DNA of 61,324 nucleotides from an uncultured Bacteroidia bacterium (lineage in GTDB: Bacteria > Bacteroidota > Bacteroidia > Bacteroidales > UBA932): NCBI GenBank assembly GCA_902788095.1, contig CADAIT010000015.1, positions 1-61,324 of the forward strand, given 5' to 3'. Position numbers and translations under genes: made by a program. The notes under the pieces were generated by a model that ran no database searches, had not been told where the DNA came from, and saw only the letters and a list, made by a program, of their open reading frames with translations. Shown in pieces: positions 36,355 to 45,323 of the stretch. Position 1 is the first letter of the stretch, and each line of letters opens with the position of its first letter.

Positions 36355-37854
36355 ATGATTAATACCGCCTACGTATCGGACAAGTACCAGTACACCATGG
36401 GAAAGTCCTATCTGGACTGTGGAAAGGAAAACCAGCTTGCCGTGTTCAACCTCTTCTATCGCAAGGCTCCGGAGAATAACAACTGGGCCGTGGTGAGCGG
36501 CACGGAGGAAGTGATAGAGATGGTCCTGAAACTGGGGACCGAACCGGAGGAATTCTACGAGAAATTCCTGCCCGGAGAGGAATACAAAGAGTTCCGCAAG
36601 TACCTGAGCACCATGAAGTTCACGGGGGACGTGTACACCATGCGCGAAGGGGAAATCGTATTTCCCAACCAACCCATCGTTACGGTGGTGGGACCGCTGG
36701 TGCAGGCCCAGGTGCTGGAAACGCCCATGCTGTGCATCCTGAATCACCAGATGGCCGTGGCCACCAAAGCCTCCCGCGTATGCCGTTCCACGAACAAGCC
36801 GGTCTCCGAGTTCGGTTCCCGCCGTGCGCATGGCCCCTGGGCTGCAGTGTATGGCGGCAAGGCGGCCCAGATTGCCGGCTGCGCCAGTTCTTCCAACATT
36901 CTCACGGGGGCATTCAACAACGTGCCTTCCACCGGCACCATGGCGCACAGCTTCATCACCTCCTACGGCAGCACCGTAGAGGGTGAGCATCAGGCATTTA
37001 CGGACTATATCAACACACACAGGGGAGAAAATATCATCCTGCTGATTGATACGTATGACACCCTGCGCTGCGGCATCAAGAACGCCATCCGTTCCTTCAA
37101 GGAAAACGGCATTGACGACAGTTATGCCCCCGGTTACGGCATCCGCCTGGACAGCGGGGACCTCGCGTACCTCTCGCAGGAAGTGCGCCGCACCCTGGAC
37201 GCCCACGGACTCAAGCGGTGCAAAATTTTCGCAACCAACGGTCTGGACGAATACCTCATCACCGACCTGGAGCGCCAGGGCGCCTGCATCGACAGTTATG
37301 GCGTAGGCGATGCCATCGCCACGTCCAAAGCCGCCCCTTGCTTCGGCAACGTATATAAGCTGGTGCAGATTGACGATGAACCCGTGCTCAAACGTTCGGA
37401 AGACAAAATCAAGCTCATCAACCCCGGTTTCCAGATAACCTGGCGCATATCGGCCCAGGACAAGGAAAAAGGGAATTCCATGGACGGCTATGTTTTCAAG
37501 GCCGACGTCACCTGCCTCCGCGGGGATGCCACCGACCTGGCCATCCAGCAAGGGAAGACGGTCACCGTCCGGGACGAGTACGACTCCTTCAAGAGCAAGA
37601 CTTTTGAGGAAGGAACCTACGACGCCCGTCCGCTGCAACTCCAGTCCATCAAAGCAGGCAAGCGTATCGCCCCGTACTATGACCTTCAGACCAAAAAGGC
37701 CTTCTATCAGGACAACCTCAACCATTTTTCACCGGCGGAGCGACGCCTGATCAACCCCCACTATTATAAAGTGGATATCTCCGACGCCCTTTACGACCTC
37801 AAGATGTCCATCATCGGAAAGCTGGTGAAGGAGATTGACTCCTTTGAGATTTAA
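36355..37854 (+). CDS. pncB: Nicotinate phosphoribosyltransferase
   Basis: A 499-residue enzyme joining nicotinate and PRPP to nicotinate mononucleotide (Preiss-Handler NAD salvage). The signature EFGSRRAHGPWAAVYGGKAAQIAGC (about 155-180) and GTMAHSFI with the conserved His are typical, as is IRLDSGDLAYLSQEVRRTLDAHG near 262-284. The N-terminus NTAYVSDKYQYTMGKSYL fits the family. It follows the nucleoside phosphorylase by 30 bases; both act in nucleotide salvage. It is the last gene before the inserted ATPase locus. Confidence 0.95.
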   Translation: MINTAYVSDKYQYTMGKSYLDCGKENQLAVFNLFYRKAPENNNWAVVSGTEEVIEMVLKLGTEPEEFYEKFLPGEEYKEFRKYLSTMKFTGDVYTMREGEIVFPNQPIVTVVGPLVQAQVLETPMLCILNHQMAVATKASRVCRSTNKPVSEFGSRRAHGPWAAVYGGKAAQIAGCASSSNILTGAFNNVPSTGTMAHSFITSYGSTVEGEHQAFTDYINTHRGENIILLIDTYDTLRCGIKNAIRSFKENGIDDSYAPGYGIRLDSGDLAYLSQEVRRTLDAHGLKRCKIFATNGLDEYLITDLERQGACIDSYGVGDAIATSKAAPCFGNVYKLVQIDDEPVLKRSEDKIKLINPGFQITWRISAQDKEKGNSMDGYVFKADVTCLRGDATDLAIQQGKTVTVRDEYDSFKSKTFEEGTYDARPLQLQSIKAGKRIAPYYDLQTKKAFYQDNLNHFSPAERRLINPHYYKVDISDALYDLKMSIIGKLVKEIDSFEI

Positions 37855-37956
37855 GAGGGTATTACGAAGCTCTTCCAAGGACTGACAGTTGCCGGAAGGA
37901 AGCCGTCGAGACAAGTTTCAAGCCGGCTGCACTTGCATATCCCATAAAAACTTCTT

Positions 37957-37993
37957 ACATTGCGAAAAATTTCGCAACGAAAATTTTCGCAAT
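37957..37993 (+). repeat. 37-base direct repeat R1, ending at the ATPase start codon
   Basis: Starts ACATTGCGAAAAATTTCGCA and ends TTTTCGCAAT, immediately followed by ATG. It contains TTGCGAAA-AA-TTTCGCAA and CGAAAATTTTCG palindromes. R2 at 39056-39092 matches at 32 of 37 bases by direct comparison. Confidence 0.85.
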
Positions 37994-39055
37994 ATGGATA
38001 ATCCGTTCAAATTCGGCACCGTCGTAGAAGGAGCATACTTCACAGACAGGGTAGATGAAAGAGCTTTTCTTACCCAAATTCTGCATAGCCCCAACCATGC
38101 CATCCTGATTAGTCCGCGCCGCTATGGGAAAAGTTCCCTCGTTGCCGAAACCCTGAGATCGGAAAAAAGAGAATCCATTTCCCTGAATATGCAGGCCGTA
38201 ACCAGTTCCCTCAAACTGGCCGAGGCCTTATACAGGAGATTCTTTTCCCTCCACCCCATAGAAAAGGCCAGGCATTATCTGTCGCACCTGAGGATTATCC
38301 CTACCTTGTCCATCAACCCCGTCTCCGGAAGCCCGGAGGTATCGTTTCTACCCAACGTAAATGCGCAGGTTGTATTGGAAGATGTCTTTGCCATGCTCGA
38401 AAAAGCAGGACAAAAGAAAAAGCTGATAGTAGTACTGGACGAATTCCAGGAAATCCTGCAGATAGAAAAAGGACTGGACAAACTTCTGCGTTCCATCATG
38501 CAGGAACAGCAGAACATCAACTACATTTTGATGGGCAGCCAGGAAGACATGATGAAAAAAATCTTCCTCAGGAAAAAATCGGCCTTTTACCACTTCGGAA
38601 ACGTCATCCACCTGGACAGGATACCGGAGGCCGACTTCAAACAGTACATCGAAGACAGGTTGCCGACAAAAAACCGGGGCAAAGGAATCTCGGACGACAT
38701 TCTCTCCTTCACGGCTTGCCATCCTTACTACACACAGCAACTCGCTTTCCAAGTTTGGTTCGAACTGCAGCAGGGAGCGGAAATACCTTTATCGGTCCCA
38801 ACAGCCATCGAGCATATCATCCAGGCCCATGACTTTGACTATTCCCGCTTGTGGGAATCCATGAACAGGACAAACCGTCTTGTACTGCTGAAACTTGCCG
38901 ATAACGACAAAGCGCCCATGGAAAATCCGGAACTTCCCCCCAGCACCATTTTCAGTGCCCTGAAACGGCTGGTCAGTGCCGGAATACTGATTAAAAACGG
39001 GAAATACGTCTATGACGACCCCTTCTTCAAACGCTGGGTAAAAAGAATAATTTAG
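37994..39055 (+). CDS. AAA ATPase (COG1672-type predicted ATPase), repeat-bounded
   Basis: A 353-residue P-loop ATPase of the MNS/archaeal-ATPase group common in Bacteroidetes. Walker A is SPRRYGKSSL (about 38-47), Walker B LIVVLDEFQEIL (about 144-155), then MGSQEDMMKKIF (about 180-191), and a C-terminal winged-helix-like part (about 275-353) ending in VYDDPFFKRWVKR. No nuclease, transposase or phage gene is adjacent. G+C is about 47% in a sampled 60-base line, against about 57% around it, suggesting later acquisition. The CDS fits exactly between R1 (directly before ATG) and R2 (directly after TAG). The substrate is unknown; earlier TTG starts are in-frame but would read through R1. Confidence 0.88.
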   Translation: MDNPFKFGTVVEGAYFTDRVDERAFLTQILHSPNHAILISPRRYGKSSLVAETLRSEKRESISLNMQAVTSSLKLAEALYRRFFSLHPIEKARHYLSHLRIIPTLSINPVSGSPEVSFLPNVNAQVVLEDVFAMLEKAGQKKKLIVVLDEFQEILQIEKGLDKLLRSIMQEQQNINYILMGSQEDMMKKIFLRKKSAFYHFGNVIHLDRIPEADFKQYIEDRLPTKNRGKGISDDILSFTACHPYYTQQLAFQVWFELQQGAEIPLSVPTAIEHIIQAHDFDYSRLWESMNRTNRLVLLKLADNDKAPMENPELPPSTIFSALKRLVSAGILIKNGKYVYDDPFFKRWVKRII

Positions 39056-39092
39056 ACATTGCGAAAAAAGTCGCAACGAAAAAAATCGCAAT
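39056..39092 (+). repeat. 37-base direct repeat R2, starting right after the ATPase stop codon
   Basis: Begins ACATTGCGAAAAAAGTCGCA and ends AATCGCAAT. It differs from R1 at five positions (14, 15, 28, 29, 30), all within the spacers between TTGCGAAA/TCGCAA half-sites. The helicase ATG follows 5 bases later. Confidence 0.85.
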
Positions 39093-39097
39093 CAACT

Positions 39098-41230
39098 ATG
39101 ACGGACATTTTCCAGGGACTGAATTCGCGCCAGCGGGAGGCCGTAGAGGCCACCGAGGGCCGCATCCGCGTGGTAGCGGGCGCCGGGACGGGCAAAACCA
39201 AGGCCCTGACGCACCGCTATGCCTACTTGGTGAATGTCCTGGGCATCGACCCGGCCAACCTGCTGTGCCTGACCTTCACCAACAAGGCCGCGGCCGAGAT
39301 GCGCAACCGCATCGCCGCCATGGTGCAGAGCGGAGACTACAACGACTTCGTGTGCACCCTGCACGGCTTCTGCGTCAAGTTCCTGCGCAAGGAAATCTAC
39401 CGCATCGGCTTCCCCAAATCCTTCACCGTGCTGGACGAGGAAGACAGCAAGGCCATCGCCAAACAGGCCATGGACGAACTGGGGCTCAAGCGCACGGAAA
39501 AGACGGTGAAGCAGTTCCTGGACGCCATCGGGGCCGAAAAAGCCCTCAACGGCTACATCCAGACCTATATGCTGCCGGGCAGTGTGGTCTCCGACGAGAT
39601 GCGCCGCACTTCCCGCCTGGCCGCCTACGTGAGCCGGCAGATGAAAAACTACGCGCTGGACTTCGACGACCTGATGAACGTGACCAAGTACATCCTGGAC
39701 CATTTTCCGGACGCCTGCGAGGAGTGGCAGACCAAACTGAACTACATCATGGTGGACGAGGCCCAGGACTGCAACCTGGACGACTGGGACCTCATCGACC
39801 GCCTCAGCGCCAAGCACCGGAACCTTTTTATCGTAGGGGACCCGGACCAGGCCATCTACGAGTGGCGCGGCGCCCGGCCGGACCTTTTTGTCAATTTCGC
39901 GGCCGACAAAACCATCATCCTGGACGAGAACTACCGCTCTACGCCCCGCATCCTGGACGTAGCCAACAGCGTGATTTCCAACAACCAGAACCGCATCCCC
40001 AAGGACCTTTTCACCCGAAAGGCTGAGGGCAAGGCCGTCATTCATTTCCACGGCAAAAGCGAGAAGGAGGAGACGGAGTGGATTGTGACGCAAATCAAAC
40101 GCCTGCTGGACAGCGGCGCCCGCGTGAGCGACATCGCCATCCTCTACCGCAGCAGCTACCTCTCCCGCGCCCTGGAGCAAGCGCTGCTGAACGCGCACCT
40201 GGAATACACCATCTGGGGCGGCACGCGCTTTTTCGAGCGGCGGGAAATCAAAGACGCGCTCAGTTATTTACGGCTGGTCAGCAACCAGGACGACGACCTC
40301 TCCTTCGAGCGCATCATCAACGTACCTTCCCGCAAGCTGGGACGCAAGTTCCTGGACGGCATAAGGGCCCTGGCCGACGAAAAGGGCATCTCGCTCTACA
40401 GCGCCTTGCAACTGAACGGGGACGCCAAATCGGCCCCCTTTGTGGAACTTATCGAGGACGCCAAGCAGTTTGCGCTGGAAAACCGGGTGAGCGACCTGCT
40501 GAACCGCCTGCTGGACCGTTCCGGCTACAAGAAAATGGTGCGCGAAGACCAGGACGAAGACCGTCTGGAGAACCTGGACGAGCTTCTTTCCAGCATCCGT
40601 TTCTACGAGAGCGTCCGCACGCCGGAAGAGAGCACGCTGGCGGATTACCTGCAGGACATCGCCCTTTACACCAACGACGACCACCGCAAGGACACCCCTA
40701 CCCTCAAACTGATGACCATCCACCAGGCCAAGGGGCTGGAATTCCCTTACGTCTTTGTCACAGGCCTTTCGGAGGGCATTTTCCCCAACATGCGCAGCAT
40801 CCGCGAGGGGAAGAAGAACGGCGAAGAAGAGGAGCGGCGGCTCATGTATGTAGCCATCACCCGCGCGGAGAAAGCGCTCTTCCTTACCGAGAGCGAGGGC
40901 TTCAACATTTCCACCAAGATGGCCAAATACCCGTCCCGTTTCCTGGCGGAAATCAAGCAGAATCTGGTGGTGACGGAAGGCGTTGTACCGGAGGAACTGT
41001 GGAAGGGAACCCGGAGCCTCACCCATGTGCTGGACCAGGAGGACTTCAGTGCCGAACGCGCCGCCTACCAGTCCCCCTTCCATGTGGGAGACATCGTCAC
41101 GCATGCCGTATTTGGCGAAGGCGTCATCGTAGCCGCCAACAAAGACTTCACCAGCTTTGACGTCCAGTTCGACTCCGGTGCCATCCGCACCCTCCGCGCC
41201 AGTTTCATTACACTTGCGGACCTGCCGTAA
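39098..41230 (+). CDS. UvrD/PcrA-type superfamily 1A DNA helicase
   Basis: A 710-residue ATP-dependent 3'-5' helicase of repair and replication. Motif I is VVAGAGTGKTKAL (about 25-37), motif II VDEAQD near 218, motif III GDPDQAIYEWRGA, then DENYRSTPRIL, and motifs V-VI LMTIHQAKGLEFPYVFVTGLSEG and RLMYVAITRAEKAL in the C-terminal third. The C-terminal tail ends in a Tudor-like fold region (HAVFGEGVIVAANKDFTSFDVQFDSG). The start ATG at 39098 is 5 bases after R2; the frame upstream reads through R2 and is unlikely. Its own promoter may have been altered by the inserted ATPase unit. It overlaps the convergent RND gene by 23 bases. Confidence 0.95.
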   Translation: MTDIFQGLNSRQREAVEATEGRIRVVAGAGTGKTKALTHRYAYLVNVLGIDPANLLCLTFTNKAAAEMRNRIAAMVQSGDYNDFVCTLHGFCVKFLRKEIYRIGFPKSFTVLDEEDSKAIAKQAMDELGLKRTEKTVKQFLDAIGAEKALNGYIQTYMLPGSVVSDEMRRTSRLAAYVSRQMKNYALDFDDLMNVTKYILDHFPDACEEWQTKLNYIMVDEAQDCNLDDWDLIDRLSAKHRNLFIVGDPDQAIYEWRGARPDLFVNFAADKTIILDENYRSTPRILDVANSVISNNQNRIPKDLFTRKAEGKAVIHFHGKSEKEETEWIVTQIKRLLDSGARVSDIAILYRSSYLSRALEQALLNAHLEYTIWGGTRFFERREIKDALSYLRLVSNQDDDLSFERIINVPSRKLGRKFLDGIRALADEKGISLYSALQLNGDAKSAPFVELIEDAKQFALENRVSDLLNRLLDRSGYKKMVREDQDEDRLENLDELLSSIRFYESVRTPEESTLADYLQDIALYTNDDHRKDTPTLKLMTIHQAKGLEFPYVFVTGLSEGIFPNMRSIREGKKNGEEEERRLMYVAITRAEKALFLTESEGFNISTKMAKYPSRFLAEIKQNLVVTEGVVPEELWKGTRSLTHVLDQEDFSAERAAYQSPFHVGDIVTHAVFGEGVIVAANKDFTSFDVQFDSGAIRTLRASFITLADLP

Positions 41231-44200
41231 CGTCCTTCCCTTTAAACAGCAGGTAATAGCCGACGGGCATCACCAGCACAATCAGGAAGATGGAGAGGAT
41301 GGTGCCGAAGCAGATGACCACCCCCATGGGCTGCCATAGGAGGTCGGCGGAGATTATCATGGGCAGGACGCCCAGGGCGGTGGTACAGGAGGTAAGAAAG
41401 ATGGGACGGACACGGCGTTTTCCAGCTTCCATGGCGGCCGTACGGACATCGGCACCGTCTTTAAAGCGCTTGCCTTCCGCGTACTCGTACATGAGGATGC
41501 CGTTGCGCACCACAATGCCCACCAGCGAGATGAGGCCCAGGGCGGCCGTCATGCCAAAGTCCAGGTTGAAGAGCCACATGCCCAGGAAGGCGCCAAAGAA
41601 GCAGAGCGTACTCATGGCCATGGTAAGCAGGGCAATGCTGGCCTTTTTGAAGTGGAACAGCAGGAAAATGAACAGGATGAGGCAAGCCACAATGAACGCA
41701 ATGGCTATCTGAGGCCCCAATACGGCATTCAAGGAAGACAGGCCGCTGTACTCATAGCGCACACCTTCCGGCAATTCCACCTGCTTCATGTACGCGTCCA
41801 CCTTATCCATCACCCGCGGCTGGCTCACGCCCATCTTGGTGTCGGCATACACCCCCACGGCGGGTTCACCGCCCCAGCGGTGCAGCTGCGCGGGCTGCCA
41901 GTCCGGTTCCACGGAAGCTACCTGCCGCAGCGGAATGCGCACGCCCGGCAAGGCCGATGTCACCAACTGGTCTCCCACCACCGTATAAGGCATATCGCCC
42001 TCAAGTCCCTCGGCATATAATGTCACGGGGACGGAACGGTCCTCCTCCCAGACGGAGGCAATGGACTGGCCATTGAAAGAGCCGGCCAGCTGCAACGAAA
42101 GCAGCGTCCGGTTCACGCCTAAGCGGGAGGCTTCATCGCTGTCCAGGCGGATGTTCACCACCGGCTGCAAGTTGTCATTGTCCGCATGGACCCATTTCAC
42201 CTGCGTATCCATCTGCATAAGCCGGGCACGGAGGGCGTCTGCGGCGGGATAGAGAGCCTCACGCTTCTCGCCCTTGAAAATTACATGCACCGGCGCATCC
42301 ACCATCTGGTAGTCCATCTGCTTGAAGCGGAGCAACGCCTGCGGGAACAGCGTCTCCCGGTTCTCGTATTCCTGCAGAAGCGCCACTGTAGCCTTGCTGG
42401 AAACGGTTTTTACGATGAGCTGGGCCGACGAAGGCGAAGGAATCTTGGGTGCATACGTGGCGCTGAAACGTGGCACGCTCACCCCTTTATAGGACGTAAC
42501 GGATACCACGCGGTCGTCGGCCAGGAGCATTTTCTCCAAGGCCTCCGTCACCTCGCGCGTACGCTCCAGCGAGTTGCCGGCCTCCAGGTCCACTTCCACG
42601 CAGAAGAAGTCCCGGTTGGCCTTGGGCATCATCTGGAAATTGAGCGTCAGGAACATGAGGACGCCCAGTCCGACCGCCGTCAAGGCCCCGGCCAGCGTCA
42701 GATGCGGGTTGCGGAAACACCAGCCCTGCGCCGTTGCATACGCATTTTCAATGAAATGGAACAGTTTGGACTGGATGCGGGCCACCAGGTTCTCATCCCC
42801 CTTGTGCGGCTCGCTGATAAAACGGGTTTCCAGCGACGGCACCATGGACACGGCGTACACCAGCGACAGCATAAGCGCACACAATATCACCCAGGGGAAA
42901 AACTTCACGAAGTCCCGCATATAGTCGGTCAGGATGACCTTTACCGGGAAAAACATGAGGGCGATGGCCAGCGTGGCCACAAACGTGGGCATAAAGAGTT
43001 CCTTGGCGCTGGCACAGGCGGCGTCCATGCGGTCCATCCCCCGCCCCAGCTTGTCCATATACCCGTCCATGGTAATGATGGAGTCGTCCACAATCATGCC
43101 CAGGCAGGTAATCAGGGCTGCCAGCGTTACGGTATTCAGGTCGATACCGGTGACATACATGATGCACAGGGCCATGGCCGTGATAATGGGCAGTCCCGAC
43201 GATGCGATGAGGGCGCTCTTGAGCGGGAACAGCAAGAGCATCACCAGAATGACCACCAGCATGGAGATGATCAGGTCCCGCATGAAGTTGAAAACGGAGT
43301 CTCCCACCACCTTGGGCTGGTCGGTGATTTTGGTGATGGTGACACTGTGCGGGAGCTCACTGCGGAAGTCTGCCAGCACGCGGTCCACGTCGCGCCCGAA
43401 CGCGGTGATATCATTTCCGGGACGGGACTCCAGCGACATCACCACGCAAGGCGTCCCGTTATAGCTGACCTCCTCTGTAGCAGCCTGATAACGGCGTTCT
43501 ATACGCGCCACGTCCTTCAGCCGCACCACATCGCCGGCCGGGCTGGCATACACAATGCGCTCGCCAATCTCCTGCTCGGAAGTGATGGCCGGGTCCACAT
43601 GGATGGGGGCATTCACATACGCGGCGTCAAAGCTGCCGCCGGGCGCCGGAAGGGACGCGGTCTGGTAATTCATCAGCAGGGTGGCAGGGTCGATGCCGTA
43701 CGCACTCACCCGTTCCATATCCACATGGACGGCAATCTCGTCCGGCCGCGTGCCCAGGATTTTCACGCTGGACAGTTTGTCTATGCGACGCAGGCGCTCA
43801 CTCAGGACATCGGCCAGTTCTTCCAGTTCCCCGTATCCCTTGTCGGTGGACTGGATGGAGAGCATGATGGCCGACAAGGCGGTAAAATCGTCCAGGACGG
43901 CGACAGCAAGGACGCCTGCAGGCAAGAGCGCTTTTTCCTGCTGCAGGCGGAGCTTGATTTTGGACCATACCTCGTCCTTCTTGGACTGCGGGCTGTTCAG
44001 GTCCACATAGATGTAGCAGATACCGTCCTGACTTACCGAATGGACCGTGCTCCGGATGACTTCCTTGAAGGTGAAAAGCGTTTCCTCCAGGGGCTTGGCC
44101 AGCTGGTCTTCCACTTCCTGTGCCGAGGCACCGGGATAGACACCCACCACCAGCCCCTGTTTGATTTCAAAGGTGGGAAATTCATCCTTGTTGATCCGGC

Positions 44201-44318
44201 TTACGCCCCAGATGCCCAGTACGCAAAGGGCCGCCACAAGAAGATAGACCACCTTCTTGTGCCGGATGGTCCAACGGACCCATCCTCCGATTCCCTTATT
44301 GTACCGTCTTCCGTCCAT
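41208..44318 (-). CDS. RND efflux transporter permease subunit
   Basis: A 1036-residue inner-membrane proton-driven exporter of the AcrB/HAE1 family, with 12 expected membrane segments and two large periplasmic loops. The Asp pair of the proton relay is in CLGMIVDDSIITMDGYMDK (about 415, TM4). The C-terminal half repeats the topology. It pairs with the adaptor gene upstream (3-base gap) but no outer-membrane channel gene is adjacent. The substrate cannot be predicted. It overlaps the helicase end by 23 bases. Confidence 0.93.
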   Translation of the reverse strand: MDGRRYNKGIGGWVRWTIRHKKVVYLLVAALCVLGIWGVSRINKDEFPTFEIKQGLVVGVYPGASAQEVEDQLAKPLEETLFTFKEVIRSTVHSVSQDGICYIYVDLNSPQSKKDEVWSKIKLRLQQEKALLPAGVLAVAVLDDFTALSAIMLSIQSTDKGYGELEELADVLSERLRRIDKLSSVKILGTRPDEIAVHVDMERVSAYGIDPATLLMNYQTASLPAPGGSFDAAYVNAPIHVDPAITSEQEIGERIVYASPAGDVVRLKDVARIERRYQAATEEVSYNGTPCVVMSLESRPGNDITAFGRDVDRVLADFRSELPHSVTITKITDQPKVVGDSVFNFMRDLIISMLVVILVMLLLFPLKSALIASSGLPIITAMALCIMYVTGIDLNTVTLAALITCLGMIVDDSIITMDGYMDKLGRGMDRMDAACASAKELFMPTFVATLAIALMFFPVKVILTDYMRDFVKFFPWVILCALMLSLVYAVSMVPSLETRFISEPHKGDENLVARIQSKLFHFIENAYATAQGWCFRNPHLTLAGALTAVGLGVLMFLTLNFQMMPKANRDFFCVEVDLEAGNSLERTREVTEALEKMLLADDRVVSVTSYKGVSVPRFSATYAPKIPSPSSAQLIVKTVSSKATVALLQEYENRETLFPQALLRFKQMDYQMVDAPVHVIFKGEKREALYPAADALRARLMQMDTQVKWVHADNDNLQPVVNIRLDSDEASRLGVNRTLLSLQLAGSFNGQSIASVWEEDRSVPVTLYAEGLEGDMPYTVVGDQLVTSALPGVRIPLRQVASVEPDWQPAQLHRWGGEPAVGVYADTKMGVSQPRVMDKVDAYMKQVELPEGVRYEYSGLSSLNAVLGPQIAIAFIVACLILFIFLLFHFKKASIALLTMAMSTLCFFGAFLGMWLFNLDFGMTAALGLISLVGIVVRNGILMYEYAEGKRFKDGADVRTAAMEAGKRRVRPIFLTSCTTALGVLPMIISADLLWQPMGVVICFGTILSIFLIVLVMPVGYYLLFKGKDVTAGPQV

Positions 44319-44321
44319 GGA

Positions 44322-45323
44322 CTATTGTACCGTCTGTACACGCATGCCGCCGGAGACTTTACGGGTACCTTCCACAATGAGCAGGTCCCCTTCCCTGAGA
44401 CCTTTTTCCACAATGATGTTCCGCCCGCTGTATCCGCCGACGACAATCGACTTACGGACGACGACACCCTGCTCCACGCACCAGACATACCGCCCCTCCG
44501 CTCCGGTGCGCACGGCGCCGGCCGGGCAGAGGATGCGCACGTCCGCCGGCATGAGAATACGCACCTTACACACCATGCCGGGCAGGAGCGACGCGTCTTC
44601 TACCCGCGCCAGACAGTCATAGGTATGGGACAGGGCCTGTCCCACCACGCCTTTGGTCTCCAGTGTAGCCTGGAACGTCCTGCCCAGGGCGGGCACTTCC
44701 ACCTCCACATCCATGCCGGGTTCCAGCTGCATAATCTCCCCTTCCGGAACCGGGAAGCGGACGTAAGTGCCACTGCGGTCCAACAGTTGTACCAGCGGCT
44801 GAAGAGCATCGACCCGAATGCCTTTCTGGGCATAAACATCGCCGATAACCCCCTCGAAGGGGGCCTTCAGCGTCCCTTCTTCCAGCGTCCGGCGGGCGGC
44901 GGCCTGCGCGGCGCGGGCCTGTGCGAGCTGCGTCTCAATCTCCACCACTTTCACATCGGCCACGGCACCGCCGTCCTTCAGTTTTTGGATGCGCTCGAAA
45001 CCGTCCTGCGCCTGGGAAAGCGATGCCCGGGCTATGTCAAAGGCCGATTTCACCTGTTCCGAATACACACGCGCCACCACCTGTCCTTTTTTCACGCGCT
45101 GCCCTTGTTTGACGGGGATATCCACCAGCGTACCGGCATACGGGGCCGTGATGGTGGTGGCTGCGGCCGCTTCCGCCTTGCCCACATAGGAAGCCTGCAC
45201 GTGCGTGACTTCCGCTGCCACGGGGGCCACTCTTACCGTGACCGGGGCCGAATGGACCGGTTTTACGCGGTGGCCGCAGGAGGCAAGCGCCAGGACGGAA
45301 AGAAGGAGGAGGATTCTTTTCAT
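44322..45323 (-). CDS. RND efflux periplasmic adaptor subunit
   Basis: A 333-residue membrane-fusion protein. It has a lipoprotein-type N-terminus (signal to SVLALASC, residue 16), a barrel-sandwich lipoyl-like domain (AAAATTITAPYAGTLVDIPV and TLKAPFEGVIGDVYAQKG), a helical hairpin between them (about 90-135) and beta-barrel/MP domains. It bridges the permease to an outer-membrane channel. Its ATG overlaps the TGA of prfB (ATGA), so it is translationally coupled to the release factor gene, an odd arrangement. Confidence 0.92.
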   Translation of the reverse strand: MKRILLLLSVLALASCGHRVKPVHSAPVTVRVAPVAAEVTHVQASYVGKAEAAAATTITAPYAGTLVDIPVKQGQRVKKGQVVARVYSEQVKSAFDIARASLSQAQDGFERIQKLKDGGAVADVKVVEIETQLAQARAAQAAARRTLEEGTLKAPFEGVIGDVYAQKGIRVDALQPLVQLLDRSGTYVRFPVPEGEIMQLEPGMDVEVEVPALGRTFQATLETKGVVGQALSHTYDCLARVEDASLLPGMVCKVRILMPADVRILCPAGAVRTGAEGRYVWCVEQGVVVRKSIVVGGYSGRNIIVEKGLREGDLLIVEGTRKVSGGMRVQTVQ

